NCBI RefSeq assembly: GCF_024539815.1
Contig: NZ_JAHHIU010000079.1
Span: forward strand, 124,528-188,527
DNA length: 64,000 nucleotides
Origin: Streptomyces hayashii
Lineage (GTDB): Bacteria; Actinomycetota; Actinomycetes; Streptomycetales; Streptomycetaceae
Reading direction: 5' to 3'
Shown: piece by piece, positions 24,468 to 33,364 of the stretch
Layout: each line of letters opens with the position of its first letter
How positions within the stretch are numbered: position 1 is the first letter of the stretch
Notes under the pieces: model-generated
Database searches by the model: none
Told to the model about the DNA's origin: nothing
The model's input: the letters and a program-made list of their open reading frames with translations, nothing else
Program-made: the position numbers and the translations under genes

Positions 24468-25658
24468 ATGGAGCACCGGCTCGTCACAGGTATCGAGAAG
24501 GCGCTCGGCTGGGGCGGGCCGGGGCCCGTGGGCACCGCGTTCGCTCGCGGGCACCTCGCCGACCCGGACCTGATCGCCCGGCTGATGACCCCGAACCGGT
24601 TGCTGGAGACCATCCGGCACCGCCAGCTCGCCAACCCCCAACTTCGCTGCTACGCCCAGGGAGACGAGGTACACCCCTCACTCTTCCTGTCGACCAACGT
24701 CAACCGGCGCAGGCAGGCCGTCAGCCAGGCCGACATGGCGGCTCTCGGCCGGATCCTCAACGGCGGCGGAACCGTGGTCCTGGACCACGTCGACTCCTTC
24801 GACCCAACCCTCGAAGTCGCCTGCCGCGCGCTGGGCTGGTGGTCCGGGGAGCTCACCTCGGCCAACGCCTACCTGGCCGCTGGCGATACGGACGGCTTCA
24901 ACCTGCACTGGGACGACCACGACGTGATCGCCGTCCAGCTCTCCGGCGAGAAGTCCTGGGAGGTCCGAGGCCCCTCCCGCCAAGCACCGATGTACCGCGA
25001 CGCCGAACGCAACCTCACTCCGTCGGAGGAGGTGCTCTGGAAGGGAACCATGCAGGCCGGCGACGTCATGCACATACCCCGCGGCTTCTGGCACACCGCA
25101 ACGAGGATCGGCTCCGGCGACGACGGCCACTCCCTCCACGTGACCTTCGGCCTCACCAAGCGCACCGGTGTGACCTGGGCCAACTTCCTGTCCGACGCAG
25201 CGCGCGCCGACGAGGACTTCCGTACGGACCTGGAGCGCAGCGACGACACCGTCGACGGCGACGTGCTCGCCACGAAGCTGACCGCCCTCGCCCGCGAGTA
25301 CGACCCCAAGCGATACCTCGCGGAACTGCGTGCGAACACGCCGCCCGCTCGGCACACGCCCCACATCCCGGTGTTCGGCCCACTCCAGTACACCGCGGCT
25401 GTCACCGAGTTCGAACCGGTCATCACGCCCTCTGGCGACACGGTCCAGGTGGTCGGCGGCGGCAAGCGCCTCACCTTCCACAGCCGCGCCGAACTCGCCC
25501 TTCGCAGCCTCCTGTCCGGGCACCCGGTGCACCTCACCGACGACGACCAAGACCTCACCACGCTCGCCGAGCACCTGATCCAGGAGGGGCTGTGCGCACC
25601 GCTGACCGCCGAATCGCTCTCGGCCTACACCGAACTCGTCACACCCGGCACCTTCTAG
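24468..25658 (+). CDS. JmjC/cupin_4-type 2OG-Fe(II) oxygenase
   Basis: This 396-aa protein resembles bacterial ribosomal-oxygenase-like JmjC/cupin_4 proteins. The Fe ligands are H147-x-D149 (HWDDHD) and His209 (IPRGFWHTA), with a Lys in the GEKSWEV strand. A C-terminal winged-helix-like region (about 310-396) fits the family's dimer/WH tail. Members hydroxylate residues in proteins or peptides. ATG at 24,468 follows AGGAGG. Its last 67 nt also encode the start of the aldo-keto reductase in another frame. Confidence 0.82.
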   Translation: MEHRLVTGIEKALGWGGPGPVGTAFARGHLADPDLIARLMTPNRLLETIRHRQLANPQLRCYAQGDEVHPSLFLSTNVNRRRQAVSQADMAALGRILNGGGTVVLDHVDSFDPTLEVACRALGWWSGELTSANAYLAAGDTDGFNLHWDDHDVIAVQLSGEKSWEVRGPSRQAPMYRDAERNLTPSEEVLWKGTMQAGDVMHIPRGFWHTATRIGSGDDGHSLHVTFGLTKRTGVTWANFLSDAARADEDFRTDLERSDDTVDGDVLATKLTALAREYDPKRYLAELRANTPPARHTPHIPVFGPLQYTAAVTEFEPVITPSGDTVQVVGGGKRLTFHSRAELALRSLLSGHPVHLTDDDQDLTTLAEHLIQEGLCAPLTAESLSAYTELVTPGTF

Positions 25659-26425
25659 AGGGCGCCCTGGAGCAGGGCGTCACCGACCTCGACACCGCGT
25701 TCAATTACCACCACTTCACCTCCCACCGGACCCTCGCGACCATTGCCGACGACCTGCTCGCCGCCTTCACCATCTCCACGAAGGTCGGCTACTTCCCCGA
25801 CGGCCACGACCTCGACCCGGCGCGGCTTCGCGCTGCCGTCGAGCAGTCGGCCCAGGAACTCGGCCGCACCCCGGACACAGTGTTCCTGCACAACCCAGAG
25901 TCCTCGGTCGACGGCTTCGCCGACGCGTGCGCCGCGCTCCTGGAGATGCGCGAGGCGGGACTCTGTACGAGCTGGGGGCTCTCCACCTGGGACCCTCGGT
26001 CTCTTCTCGACGCAGACTGGGAGATCCCCCGCCCGGACGTGGCTATGGTCCGCGCCGGCCTCACAGTCTCCGCCGGGATCCTCAACGCGGTGGACGAACT
26101 CGTCGACCGCGCAGGGATCACAGAGCTGTGGGGGATGGCTCCCTTCGCGGGAAACGCGGACGACCCGATCTGGCAGACTGTGGACACCTCCACGTTTCTC
26201 GTCCCGGGCCAGCAGTGCAGCGCCCTTCAGGCAGGCGTCGCCGCAGCCTTCACGATCCCCGAAGTCACCCGTCTCGCGGTCGGCACCTCCCATGTCGAGC
26301 ACCTCGCCGAGGCATTCGGTGGCTCGCAACTTGAGGTCAACACCGAGACGGTGACGGTGTATCGGGCGCTGCTGCGCGAGAGGGCTACCGTGAGCGCAGG
26401 AGCCCCGTCCAGGAAGGACCAATAA
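25592..26425 (+). CDS. Aldo-keto reductase
   Basis: This 277-aa aldo-keto reductase has all four catalytic residues: D34 and Y39 (DTAFNY), K64 (STKVGY) and H100 (FLHNPE). It should reduce a carbonyl with NADPH or run the reverse oxidation. The N-terminal strand IALGLHRT is encoded inside the JmjC gene, so the start is put at GTG 25,592, which follows CAGGAGG. That gives a 67-nt overlap and strong translational coupling. The C-terminal cofactor loop is shorter than in many members. Confidence 0.78.
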   Translation: MRTADRRIALGLHRTRHTRHLLEGALEQGVTDLDTAFNYHHFTSHRTLATIADDLLAAFTISTKVGYFPDGHDLDPARLRAAVEQSAQELGRTPDTVFLHNPESSVDGFADACAALLEMREAGLCTSWGLSTWDPRSLLDADWEIPRPDVAMVRAGLTVSAGILNAVDELVDRAGITELWGMAPFAGNADDPIWQTVDTSTFLVPGQQCSALQAGVAAAFTIPEVTRLAVGTSHVEHLAEAFGGSQLEVNTETVTVYRALLRERATVSAGAPSRKDQ

Positions 26426-27259
26426 GTGCAAGCCACCTTGGATGACCTCTCGACCGTTCCGCTCGACGACGTCCTCGACGACGTCGAGCGTCGGCTCGGA
26501 CGGCAACTCAAGCGGGAGGACAGCTACTTCAGCAGGTACAACGGCACCGCCGGATTCCGAACCGACGAAGCCACCTGGGTCCGGCTCGCCTGGCGACGTA
26601 CAGAGAAGATCGACGCCCAGTCCTGGACCGGCTTCGAGGCCGCAGCCAGCATCGAAGGCGTGCCTCGCCCCGAATGGTCGGCAGCGGCCGTCTGGACCGA
26701 CCAGGTACGCGGCGTGGTGTGGCGTGCCGACGAGATGACGCTCGTGGAAGACGGTGCCCTCTCCGCTACTGGCGACATCACCGTGGATCCTGGACTGCCC
26801 GAGCAGTGGTGGATCGACCTGCGAACCGCGCTCGTCAACCTCTCGGAGCACTCCACGGACCGCGTGTCCATGGGCCAGGCCCACCTGACCCGTCGAATCC
26901 ACGAGGTCTACGGAAAGGACATCGACACCACGATCACCGACTGGGCCTGCGCCCACGGCGATCTCGGATACGCCAACCTCTGCGGCCCCGGCCTGTCGAT
27001 CATCGACTGGGAGAGCTGGGGCATGGGCCCAGTCGGATGGGATGCCGCCTGTCTGTGGTCCGCCTCCCTGACCGTGCCGACTCTCGCAGTCCGAGTACAG
27101 TCCCTGTTCTCCGACGTCCTGTCGACTCGCAGCGGCGTGCTGTCCCGCCTGCTGTTGTGCGCCAACGTCGAGCGCGCCTTCCGACGGACGGGCAGGAAAG
27201 CGCCGTTGACCGACACCATGGTCGAAGTCGCTGCCTCGCTGCTTCGCGAACTGCGCTAG
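26426..27259 (+). CDS. APH-family phosphotransferase
   Basis: This 277-aa aminoglycoside/choline-phosphotransferase-like protein has an intact catalytic loop HGDLGYAN (H177, D179, N184) and a metal strand IIDWESWGMGPVGWDAA (IIDWES). GTG at 26,426 starts on the base after the upstream TAA, with AGGAAGG before it. It is the last gene of the second operon. It could phosphorylate a pathway product or confer self-protection. Confidence 0.8.
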   Translation: MQATLDDLSTVPLDDVLDDVERRLGRQLKREDSYFSRYNGTAGFRTDEATWVRLAWRRTEKIDAQSWTGFEAAASIEGVPRPEWSAAAVWTDQVRGVVWRADEMTLVEDGALSATGDITVDPGLPEQWWIDLRTALVNLSEHSTDRVSMGQAHLTRRIHEVYGKDIDTTITDWACAHGDLGYANLCGPGLSIIDWESWGMGPVGWDAACLWSASLTVPTLAVRVQSLFSDVLSTRSGVLSRLLLCANVERAFRRTGRKAPLTDTMVEVAASLLRELR

Positions 27260-27439
27260 AGAGCGCCCCGGATTCTGGTCTCGCCACGACCGTCCTGTCG
27301 ATAAGCCGCCCTGCCTTTCGGCTCCCTCTGTCGCCGGTGATGGTTGTCGCCATGGTGTATCGGTGCAGTAGCAGCGCCTTCCTCAGCAACCGCCCCTGAT
27401 GCCCGCGCACTGTTCGTGGCGAGCATCGGCGCTCCCTAT

Positions 27440-27910
27440 TCATGCTGGCCATCTGCTGACTGCGGGGGATGGCGGACTCTCGGTTGGGGCAGCGTCGGTG
27501 CCGCTGACCAGCATTATTCCCCTGAGATCTGCCGGTACTTCAAGGCCGTCAAGGAGTTGGACGATTTTGTCGATGTTCGTGAGCCTGCGTGCGCCCGATT
27601 CCAGCATCGATAAGAATGCCTGACTCAAACCCGTCAGCGAGGCGACGTCTTCTTGGCGGAGGGAGGCGCGTTCTCGGACGAGTCGGCACAGCCTGCCGAA
27701 GTCCCGGACCGCCAGAGCCTGTTGGAGGTCCTCGTCGGCCCACACCGTATCGGGCACGTGTACGCCTCGACTGGTCTGCCGTGGGATACCTCGTGCACAA
27801 CTTCCGCATTGGAGGTCGTTGTTGTACCGGCTCAGGGGGCATCCACATCGGGCACAGCGTCGCGCGAGCCTGACCACCGCGGCTGGCGTGACACTGTGGA
27901 ATGACGACAC
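27440..27910 (-). CDS. Short zinc-ribbon XRE regulator (no TPR domain)
   Basis: This protein of about 156 aa repeats the N-terminal part of the regulators at 8,306 and 10,655: zinc ribbon CARCGC and CGSCAR, linker PDTVWADEDLQQALAVRDF, HTH LRQEDVASLTGLSQAFLSMLESG and a short tail. The TPR-like sensing region is absent. GTG at 27,910 follows AGGAG at 5 nt; longer starts lack a ribosome site. It may be a truncated copy or a DNA-binding competitor of the larger paralogues. Confidence 0.68.
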   Translation of the reverse strand: MSSFHSVTPAAVVRLARRCARCGCPLSRYNNDLQCGSCARGIPRQTSRGVHVPDTVWADEDLQQALAVRDFGRLCRLVRERASLRQEDVASLTGLSQAFLSMLESGARRLTNIDKIVQLLDGLEVPADLRGIMLVSGTDAAPTESPPSPAVSRWPA

Positions 27911-28010
27911 GGTTTCTCCTGGTCGGCACGCGTCCCACGTCCCCAGAGCATCGGCGGTCGTTGCATCAGCTGACGCCTGGCCGTCTCGCATGCGGCGATA
28001 CACCTCCCGC

Positions 28011-28027
28011 CTCAGTGAGGCACTGAG
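28011..28027. promoter_or_regulatory. Inverted repeat upstream of the short XRE gene
   Basis: CTCAGTG-AGG-CACTGAG is a perfect 7-bp inverted repeat about 100 nt upstream of the short XRE start and 34 nt downstream of the neighbouring stop. It may be an operator or a terminator; it does not match the ATATCAC pattern. Confidence 0.3.
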
Positions 28028-28060
28028 CGAGGCTCGCCCCAGCCGTGCTGACAGCCCGCA

Positions 28061-29254
28061 TCATCGTGGACAGCACTGATTCCGCCAGGGTGCCCCCGCC
28101 TTGAGCCCCTCTCTCAGAGTGACGTCGCGGGCCTCCTGCGAGCGCTCGATCGCCTCACCGCACGCGGACCACTCGCGACTCCCGGCGGAGAGCGATTCCA
28201 AGCGGATCGAGACGTAGGGGACGAGCGTCGTGACGTAGCCGCTGAGCGCTTGCGTGACCGCCGCGAGGGTGTGCGGATGCTGGTACACCCCCGCCTGCTC
28301 CCAGGACTTCGCCGCACGAATGGCTTTGCGGCTACGCGTCGAATCGAACCCGGCGCACACAGCCCTGCCCCAGCCGTCGACCACGTCGTCAAAGGCGTCG
28401 ACGGCAGGAAGGACGGCGAGCGGCTCCCGCCCGACCTCGGACATTCGCCGGTGCAGGGACGCCGCACGCACGGCGTCGTCGGGAATCTCTTCGTCGAGTA
28501 GGCCACGCACGCGTACGACCAGTTGATCGTCTTCCAGAGGAGGTTCGTTGGCATCAACGGGAACGATTGCTCCGAGCAGTCGCATCAAGTGGCCGCGCAT
28601 GAGTAGCAGTTGGACGTGACGCTCGTCCGGGTCTTCGCTGACGGAGGCAGCCTCGGCGAAGACCAGTCTGGTCACTTCTCGGTGAAGGGTCTCCTGCACC
28701 GCGAGAGGCGACGGTCCGGTTGCGAGGGTTGATACAACGGTCCTCAGGTCAAGGCCCAGTTCTCTGAATGAGCCCTCCGGCCAGGACACTCCGTCCACCT
28801 GCCCACCGCCGACTGCGGGGGCCGAGGTCGTGGTGCGAGGCATAAGGGCAACTCCATTAGCGAGATCCGAAGTTGGCGATCGGGGTGTCACCTCGGCGGC
28901 CCCCAAAGAGGAGCCCCCGAGGCATTTCGAGCCGCCACTCGCCGACAAGGGCGGTTCGTTCGAGGAAGACACGGTGCGGCGAGCTACACGGGCATCGTTC
29001 AGGGAGCTCGGGGACGCCGGCACCGCCGCACAGGACTTGGTCGGGAGGTCCTGGGACGTCCCGCTGTCCGGATCACCGTCGAGGCCAAGCGACCCAACCG
29101 CGGTGCGCCGTTGAGGCTGAGGCGTTCTGTTGTGGCTCTCAGGTGGCGCTGTTGAGGACGTGGAAGGGGATGAAGATGTAAGTAATGGATTCACATCGTC
29201 GGTGGAGTGTCGCTGGCTCAGTCCTGCTGCGGCTTCAGGCGTGACGGGGGCCAT
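28061..29254 (-). CDS. Hypothetical Streptomyces protein, DUF6415-like C-terminus
   Basis: This 397-aa product has a Ser/Thr/Pro-rich low-complexity first third (about 1-135) and a helical C-terminal region (HVQLLLMRGHLMRLL, then SWEQAGVYQHP). That region resembles the small helical proteins (DUF6415) often paired with HATPase genes in Streptomyces; the match is by eye and weak. ATG at 29,254 overlaps the HATPase stop (TGATG) and follows AGGAGG, so the start is firm. An in-frame ATG near 28,843 would give only the helical part. Function unknown. Confidence 0.55.
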   Translation of the reverse strand: MAPVTPEAAAGLSQRHSTDDVNPLLTSSSPSTSSTAPPESHNRTPQPQRRTAVGSLGLDGDPDSGTSQDLPTKSCAAVPASPSSLNDARVARRTVSSSNEPPLSASGGSKCLGGSSLGAAEVTPRSPTSDLANGVALMPRTTTSAPAVGGGQVDGVSWPEGSFRELGLDLRTVVSTLATGPSPLAVQETLHREVTRLVFAEAASVSEDPDERHVQLLLMRGHLMRLLGAIVPVDANEPPLEDDQLVVRVRGLLDEEIPDDAVRAASLHRRMSEVGREPLAVLPAVDAFDDVVDGWGRAVCAGFDSTRSRKAIRAAKSWEQAGVYQHPHTLAAVTQALSGYVTTLVPYVSIRLESLSAGSREWSACGEAIERSQEARDVTLREGLKAGAPWRNQCCPR

Positions 29255-29688
29255 CACGACCTCCTCGCAGGGACGCGGAAGACGCACCATGTCGTCTTGC
29301 CGTCGTCGCTGACGCCCCACTCCCGTGCGAGGACGGCGATGAGGAACAGGCCGCGTCCCGACAGGTCCTCGTCGTCAGCGAGGCGCAGTGTGGCTGGGGC
29401 CGGGTTGTCGTCAGTGACCTCGATCCGCAATTCGCCGTCGGGGTGCTGGATCCGAAGTCTCACGTCTCCGGTTCCGTGCTCGACGGCGTTGGTGGCCAAC
29501 TCGGAGACGGCGAGCACGATGTTCTCGGCCAGTTCGCCGTTCACGTTCCACAGACGCAGGAATGCGCGGGTGTTCCTGCGTGCCTGTCTGACATGGGCTG
29601 GGGCAGAGGTGAAGGCCAAGTCGAAGGCGCGCGACGTCTGCGGCGGCGCCTTCGTGGCAGTCGGCGCGACGGCTGTAGCGGGGCTCAT
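29254..29688 (-). CDS. Anti-sigma-factor-like HATPase
   Basis: This 144-aa GHKL ATPase of the RsbW/SpoIIAB group has an intact N-box (VSELATNAVEHG), a G1 strand EVTDDNPAP and a lid DLSGRGLFLI. It probably binds or phosphorylates a regulator partner. ATG at 29,688 follows GGGAGG. It forms a coupled pair with the hypothetical gene downstream. Confidence 0.8.
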   Translation of the reverse strand: MSPATAVAPTATKAPPQTSRAFDLAFTSAPAHVRQARRNTRAFLRLWNVNGELAENIVLAVSELATNAVEHGTGDVRLRIQHPDGELRIEVTDDNPAPATLRLADDEDLSGRGLFLIAVLAREWGVSDDGKTTWCVFRVPARRS

Positions 29689-29906
29689 CGAGGGCCTCCC
29701 GAGTGGGCGGTGTGGGTGATCGTGCGGCATGCGTCGTCATTGCGTCGCGTGGCACGCCTCGTTCCGTCGATCACCAGACGTGTTCGCACGGTGACAAGCG
29801 AACACCGTGTGGCATCGCAAGGGGAAGGAAGTTTCAACGAAGTTGACTCGTCAGTAACCACGATTGGGGTGCCGGAGGAACGGACGGTCCTGAGATGCTG
29901 GGCGGC

Positions 29907-30698
29907 ATGGCAACTCTTGACGGAAACCCCGTGTCCGCAGACGACTTGCTCCCCCTGGCCCTGACCAACTTCGGTCACTTCACGTCCATGCGTGTCGATG
30001 GCGATGGCAGCATCCGGGGCCTGACACTGCACATGGAACGGCTCGTACGGGACTGCAAGACCGTGTGGGGCGCGGACCTGGACACCGCGCTCGTTCGCGA
30101 TCACGTCCGCCGGTGCCTGGAGGGGCAGAGCGGCCCGTGCGTCGTCCGAGTCACGGTGTACGACCCGAAGGTCGAGATGGCACACCCGGCCGACGCTGAT
30201 GAGCCGCACATCATGGTGTCCGTGCGCGGTGCCGGCGCCCTGCCCCCAGAACCGCTGCGCGCCATGAGCGTGCCGTACGAGCGCGACCTGCCCGAGGTGA
30301 AGCACGTCGGTCTCTTCGGTGCCCTGCACGCCCGAGGGGTAGCGCAGCGCGCAGGGTTCGGCGACGCCCTGTTCGTCGGCCGCGACGGTCTCGTGAGCGA
30401 GGGTGGCACCTGGAACGTCGCCTTCATCGACGGCAACGGGACGGTGGTGTGGCCGCAGGCGGCCGTCCTGCCCGGTGTGACGATGGCCCTCCTCCAGAAG
30501 CACGCCAATGGCGTCGAGCACCGCACTGCCCCCGTCACCCTCGATCAGGCCAAGCGCATGGCGGCGGGCTTCGCGACGAACACCAGCATCGGAGTTCGGG
30601 CTCTGTCGGCGATCGACGACAAGGAACTGCCGACCGAACACCCCGTGTTGGCTGCGCTCCGTGAGACGTACCTGTCCATCCCCGGCGAGACCCTGTAG
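29907..30698 (+). CDS. Class IV aminotransferase
   Basis: This protein of about 263 aa belongs to the PLP fold-type IV family (branched-chain aminotransferase/aminodeoxychorismate lyase). It has the LTNFGHFTSM start, HMERLVRDC, VKHVGLFGALHARGVAQ around the expected Lys, and EGGTWNVAFID in place of the usual E-x-SxxN motif. The Lys in DLPEVKHV is the likely PLP Schiff-base residue. The substrate is not predictable. ATG at 29,907 matches the family start; ATG 29,895 is four codons longer. The XRE-FGE gene follows 15 nt later. Confidence 0.8.
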   Translation: MATLDGNPVSADDLLPLALTNFGHFTSMRVDGDGSIRGLTLHMERLVRDCKTVWGADLDTALVRDHVRRCLEGQSGPCVVRVTVYDPKVEMAHPADADEPHIMVSVRGAGALPPEPLRAMSVPYERDLPEVKHVGLFGALHARGVAQRAGFGDALFVGRDGLVSEGGTWNVAFIDGNGTVVWPQAAVLPGVTMALLQKHANGVEHRTAPVTLDQAKRMAAGFATNTSIGVRALSAIDDKELPTEHPVLAALRETYLSIPGETL

Positions 30699-30713
30699 CC
30701 GTAGGGGGCGAGC

Positions 30714-31637
30714 GTGACAACGGGGGTCACACGGTGGACCGGCCGGGAAGTCGCTGTGCTGCGCGAAGCGCTGCGCATGAACGGCAAGGACTTCGCCGCC
30801 AAGGTCGGCATCAGCACCAGGCAGCTCGTGAACTGGGAGGGAAGGGGTGAGTCGATCAAGCCCCACCCCAGCAACCAGGCCGCGCTGGACACCCTGCTCT
30901 CCACTTCGTCGCCCGACGCCCAGTGGCGGTTCGCTCAGCTCCTCACAGAGCAGGCCGCGGTGGGGCACGACGAGCGAACCGAGGACCTGCTGCGCCGCGA
31001 CTCGCGCACCATAAGACATCCGGTCGACGGCAAGGTCATGGTGCTGATCGAGGAAGGCATCTACCTGTCTGGCACAGAAGACACGTCGATCTGGGTGGAT
31101 GCATTCCAGATCGACGTCTACCCGACGACCAACCTCGACTACGAGCAGTTCATCCGCGCCACGGGGCACCGGGCCCCGCAGCACTGGACCGGGCGGCGCT
31201 GCCCCAGCGCCCTGTACGACCATCCTGTGGTCTGGGTGACGTGGCACGACGCCGACGCATACGCCCGCTGGGCGGGCAAGGCGCTGCCCACCGTCAACCA
31301 GTGGGAGAAGGCGGCCCGCGGCCCGAAGGGGCGCGCCTACCCCTGGGGCAGCGATCCCACCGCCGCGAAGTGCAATACCGCAGAGTCGGGCATCGGCGGC
31401 ACGACGTCGGTGACTCGCTATCAGTCCGGAGTAAGCCCATACGGGGCGTTCGACCTGTGCGGAAACGTGTGGGAGTGGTGCTCTACGCCGGGAACCGACG
31501 GGCCGGACCGGTACCAGCTGAAGGGGTCCGCGTTCAGCAGCCCGTTCGAGCGTGGCGCGCCGGCGCTCGCGAACGCGGCCAACTCCACGATGAAGGACAA
31601 CGACACCGGGTTCCGCTGCATCGCAGCCGCCCCGTAG
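30714..31637 (+). CDS. XRE HTH fused to an FGE-sulfatase (SUMF1-like) domain
   Basis: This 307-aa protein starts with an XRE-like HTH (about 10-65; LREALRMNGKDFAAKVGISTRQLVNWE). Residues about 105-305 form a formylglycine-generating-enzyme-sulfatase domain: DVYPTTNLDYEQFI, PVVWVTWHDADAYARWAGKALPT (PVVWVTWHDA), PWGSDP and FDLCGNVWEW, ending in TGFRCI. True FGEs use two Cys near the C-terminus; here only the Cys of GFRC and of DLCGNVWEW are obvious. It may bind a ligand or oxidise a substrate. GTG start. Confidence 0.75.
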   Translation: MTTGVTRWTGREVAVLREALRMNGKDFAAKVGISTRQLVNWEGRGESIKPHPSNQAALDTLLSTSSPDAQWRFAQLLTEQAAVGHDERTEDLLRRDSRTIRHPVDGKVMVLIEEGIYLSGTEDTSIWVDAFQIDVYPTTNLDYEQFIRATGHRAPQHWTGRRCPSALYDHPVVWVTWHDADAYARWAGKALPTVNQWEKAARGPKGRAYPWGSDPTAAKCNTAESGIGGTTSVTRYQSGVSPYGAFDLCGNVWEWCSTPGTDGPDRYQLKGSAFSSPFERGAPALANAANSTMKDNDTGFRCIAAAP

Positions 31638-32064
31638 CTCGGCGCTGGGCGAGGCAGCGGTGAGCCAGCCCGAGGGTGCGCTCGTTGTCGGCGCCGACCT
31701 CAACGGCCGCTTCGGCACGGTGATCCCCTGCAGGTCCTCCTTGGGGAGCGCGGAACCGATCAGACCGTGACTGTCCTCGGGAAGGACGTCAGCCTTCTCT
31801 CGGGCGAGAAGGAGCGAGCCCCGGCCCGACAGCCTGGCTGCGTTGCGGAGTCGGTCTCTCCTCGGCCAGGCTCCGGCCGCCGGGATGGTCCTCCTCGCGA
31901 GCGGGGGCGGTGCCGCCCTGCGGAACGTCGTCATGGGCCCATCGCATCGCGTGCCCGGGCCCCGGACCAGGGGAAATCGGAGGGGGAAAAATCTGTCAAG
32001 GGGGGAAACTGGAGGGGGAATTGAAGCCATGATTGGATTCCGCCCCCGGACAGAGGTCACACTC
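31638..32064. other. Intergenic region before the XRE-TPR gene
   Basis: A 427-nt gap. Its right part has three G/A-rich tracts in a row (GGAGGGGGAAAAA, GGGGGGAAA, GGAGGGGGAA, about 31,978-32,021) that could be ribosome-site-like or promoter elements. An in-frame ATG at 32,029 could extend the next protein by 12 residues. Nothing else recognisable. Confidence 0.45.
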
Positions 32065-33306
32065 ATGGCAGATCCGTTCGCCGACCTGCTCCTCCGGCTC
32101 CGGAAGGACGCAGGCCGGACACAGGAACAGCAGGCAGCCGCCATCAACGCTGTCTCCGGCCGGGACACCATGACCCGTCGAGAGATCAGCCGCTACGAGC
32201 AGTTCGAGAACGTCCCGACCAATCACACGCTTGAACAGATCGCGGCGGCCTGCGGCGTCTCATTCGAAGACTTGAGGCGGGAGGCCAAGGCCGCTCGCGC
32301 CAGGAAGAGAAAGGAATACGCCCGTGAAGAGGAGGACCTGGAGGACGTGAAGCGCCGTACGTTGCTGGGGGGCGCCGCCATCGGAGTGAGCGCGGCTGCC
32401 GAGCCATGGGGACGGCTGGCCCTCGCCCTCAGTAAAGGTTCCAAGGCCGACGCGCCGTCCGTGGCCGCTCTCGTCGACCGAGCCGCTGAGTTGCACATCC
32501 AAGAACTCGGCCTCAGCGCACGCCGGTTGCAGCGCACGGTCGAGTCCCACCTTGACGCGATCACGGCAGCTTTGCCCCGTGCCGGCGAGCACGAACGGGC
32601 TCTTTCCATCGCCGCCGGAGAAACCGCAGCCCTGGCCGGGTGGGTGGCCTGGGACCTGGGGGAGACCAACAAGGCTGATGCCTATTACCAAGTCACGTCG
32701 GAGTGTGCATCGGCTGCCGGACACCCTCCGCTCCGGGCCCTGGCCCTGACCTACGCCAGCTACGGAGCTCCGACGCCCAAGGAGAGGCTGAGGCTTCTTT
32801 CCCAGGCAGCCCAGGACGTTCGAGGCCGCGGCAACGCCACGGCCGCCGCCTGGGTGTTCGGCAGGCACGCGGAGGAGGCTGCGGCGCTCGGCGACGACAG
32901 AGAGGCACTGCGTGCATTGGAACGAGCACGCTTCGCCTACGACTTTGCGGATCACACAAGCGAGCAGGCGTGGGTCCGATTCGTGACTCCTTACCGCATG
33001 GACTCACTGGCACTCTCCGTGTACGGACAGCTGGGACGATCCGAGCTGACGACCACGGCCGACACCGCCGTCGAACGCCTCGGGGATGGCCTATCGGATG
33101 GAGGTGTTGTCGTGCTCGGCGACCTCGCTTCCGCGCTGCTCCGCGGCGGAGATGTCGAACAAGGTGTCTACGTAACACATCAGTTTGCAGCTGCGAGTCA
33201 GGCCAAGCCCAACACGATGGGCAAGGAGCGCGCCCGAGCCATCGCGACCTGGCTCCCCGACAACGAGCGAGAACTTGCCGATCACCTCAGGAAGTTCGCG
33301 TCTTGA
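32065..33306 (+). CDS. XRE-family regulator with TPR-like C-terminus
   Basis: This 413-aa regulator has an N-terminal XRE HTH (about 5-65; LRKDAGRTQEQQAAAI, ISRYE), a basic linker, a KRRTLLGGAAIGVSAAA string typical of this group, and a helical repeat region. ATG at 32,065 follows GAGG with 8-nt spacing. It is not in an evident operon with the genes around it. Confidence 0.78.
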   Translation: MADPFADLLLRLRKDAGRTQEQQAAAINAVSGRDTMTRREISRYEQFENVPTNHTLEQIAAACGVSFEDLRREAKAARARKRKEYAREEEDLEDVKRRTLLGGAAIGVSAAAEPWGRLALALSKGSKADAPSVAALVDRAAELHIQELGLSARRLQRTVESHLDAITAALPRAGEHERALSIAAGETAALAGWVAWDLGETNKADAYYQVTSECASAAGHPPLRALALTYASYGAPTPKERLRLLSQAAQDVRGRGNATAAAWVFGRHAEEAAALGDDREALRALERARFAYDFADHTSEQAWVRFVTPYRMDSLALSVYGQLGRSELTTTADTAVERLGDGLSDGGVVVLGDLASALLRGGDVEQGVYVTHQFAAASQAKPNTMGKERARAIATWLPDNERELADHLRKFAS

Positions 33307-33364
33307 GGCTCCTGACACACCCAACGCAGAACTCGCCGAAGACGCGAGCGCGTCGCGCAGCGCG

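Noticed and set aside
29685..32171. Leftward frame of 828 codons
   Set aside because: Antisense to the aminotransferase and XRE-FGE genes, both with recognisable domains. No motif in its own product.
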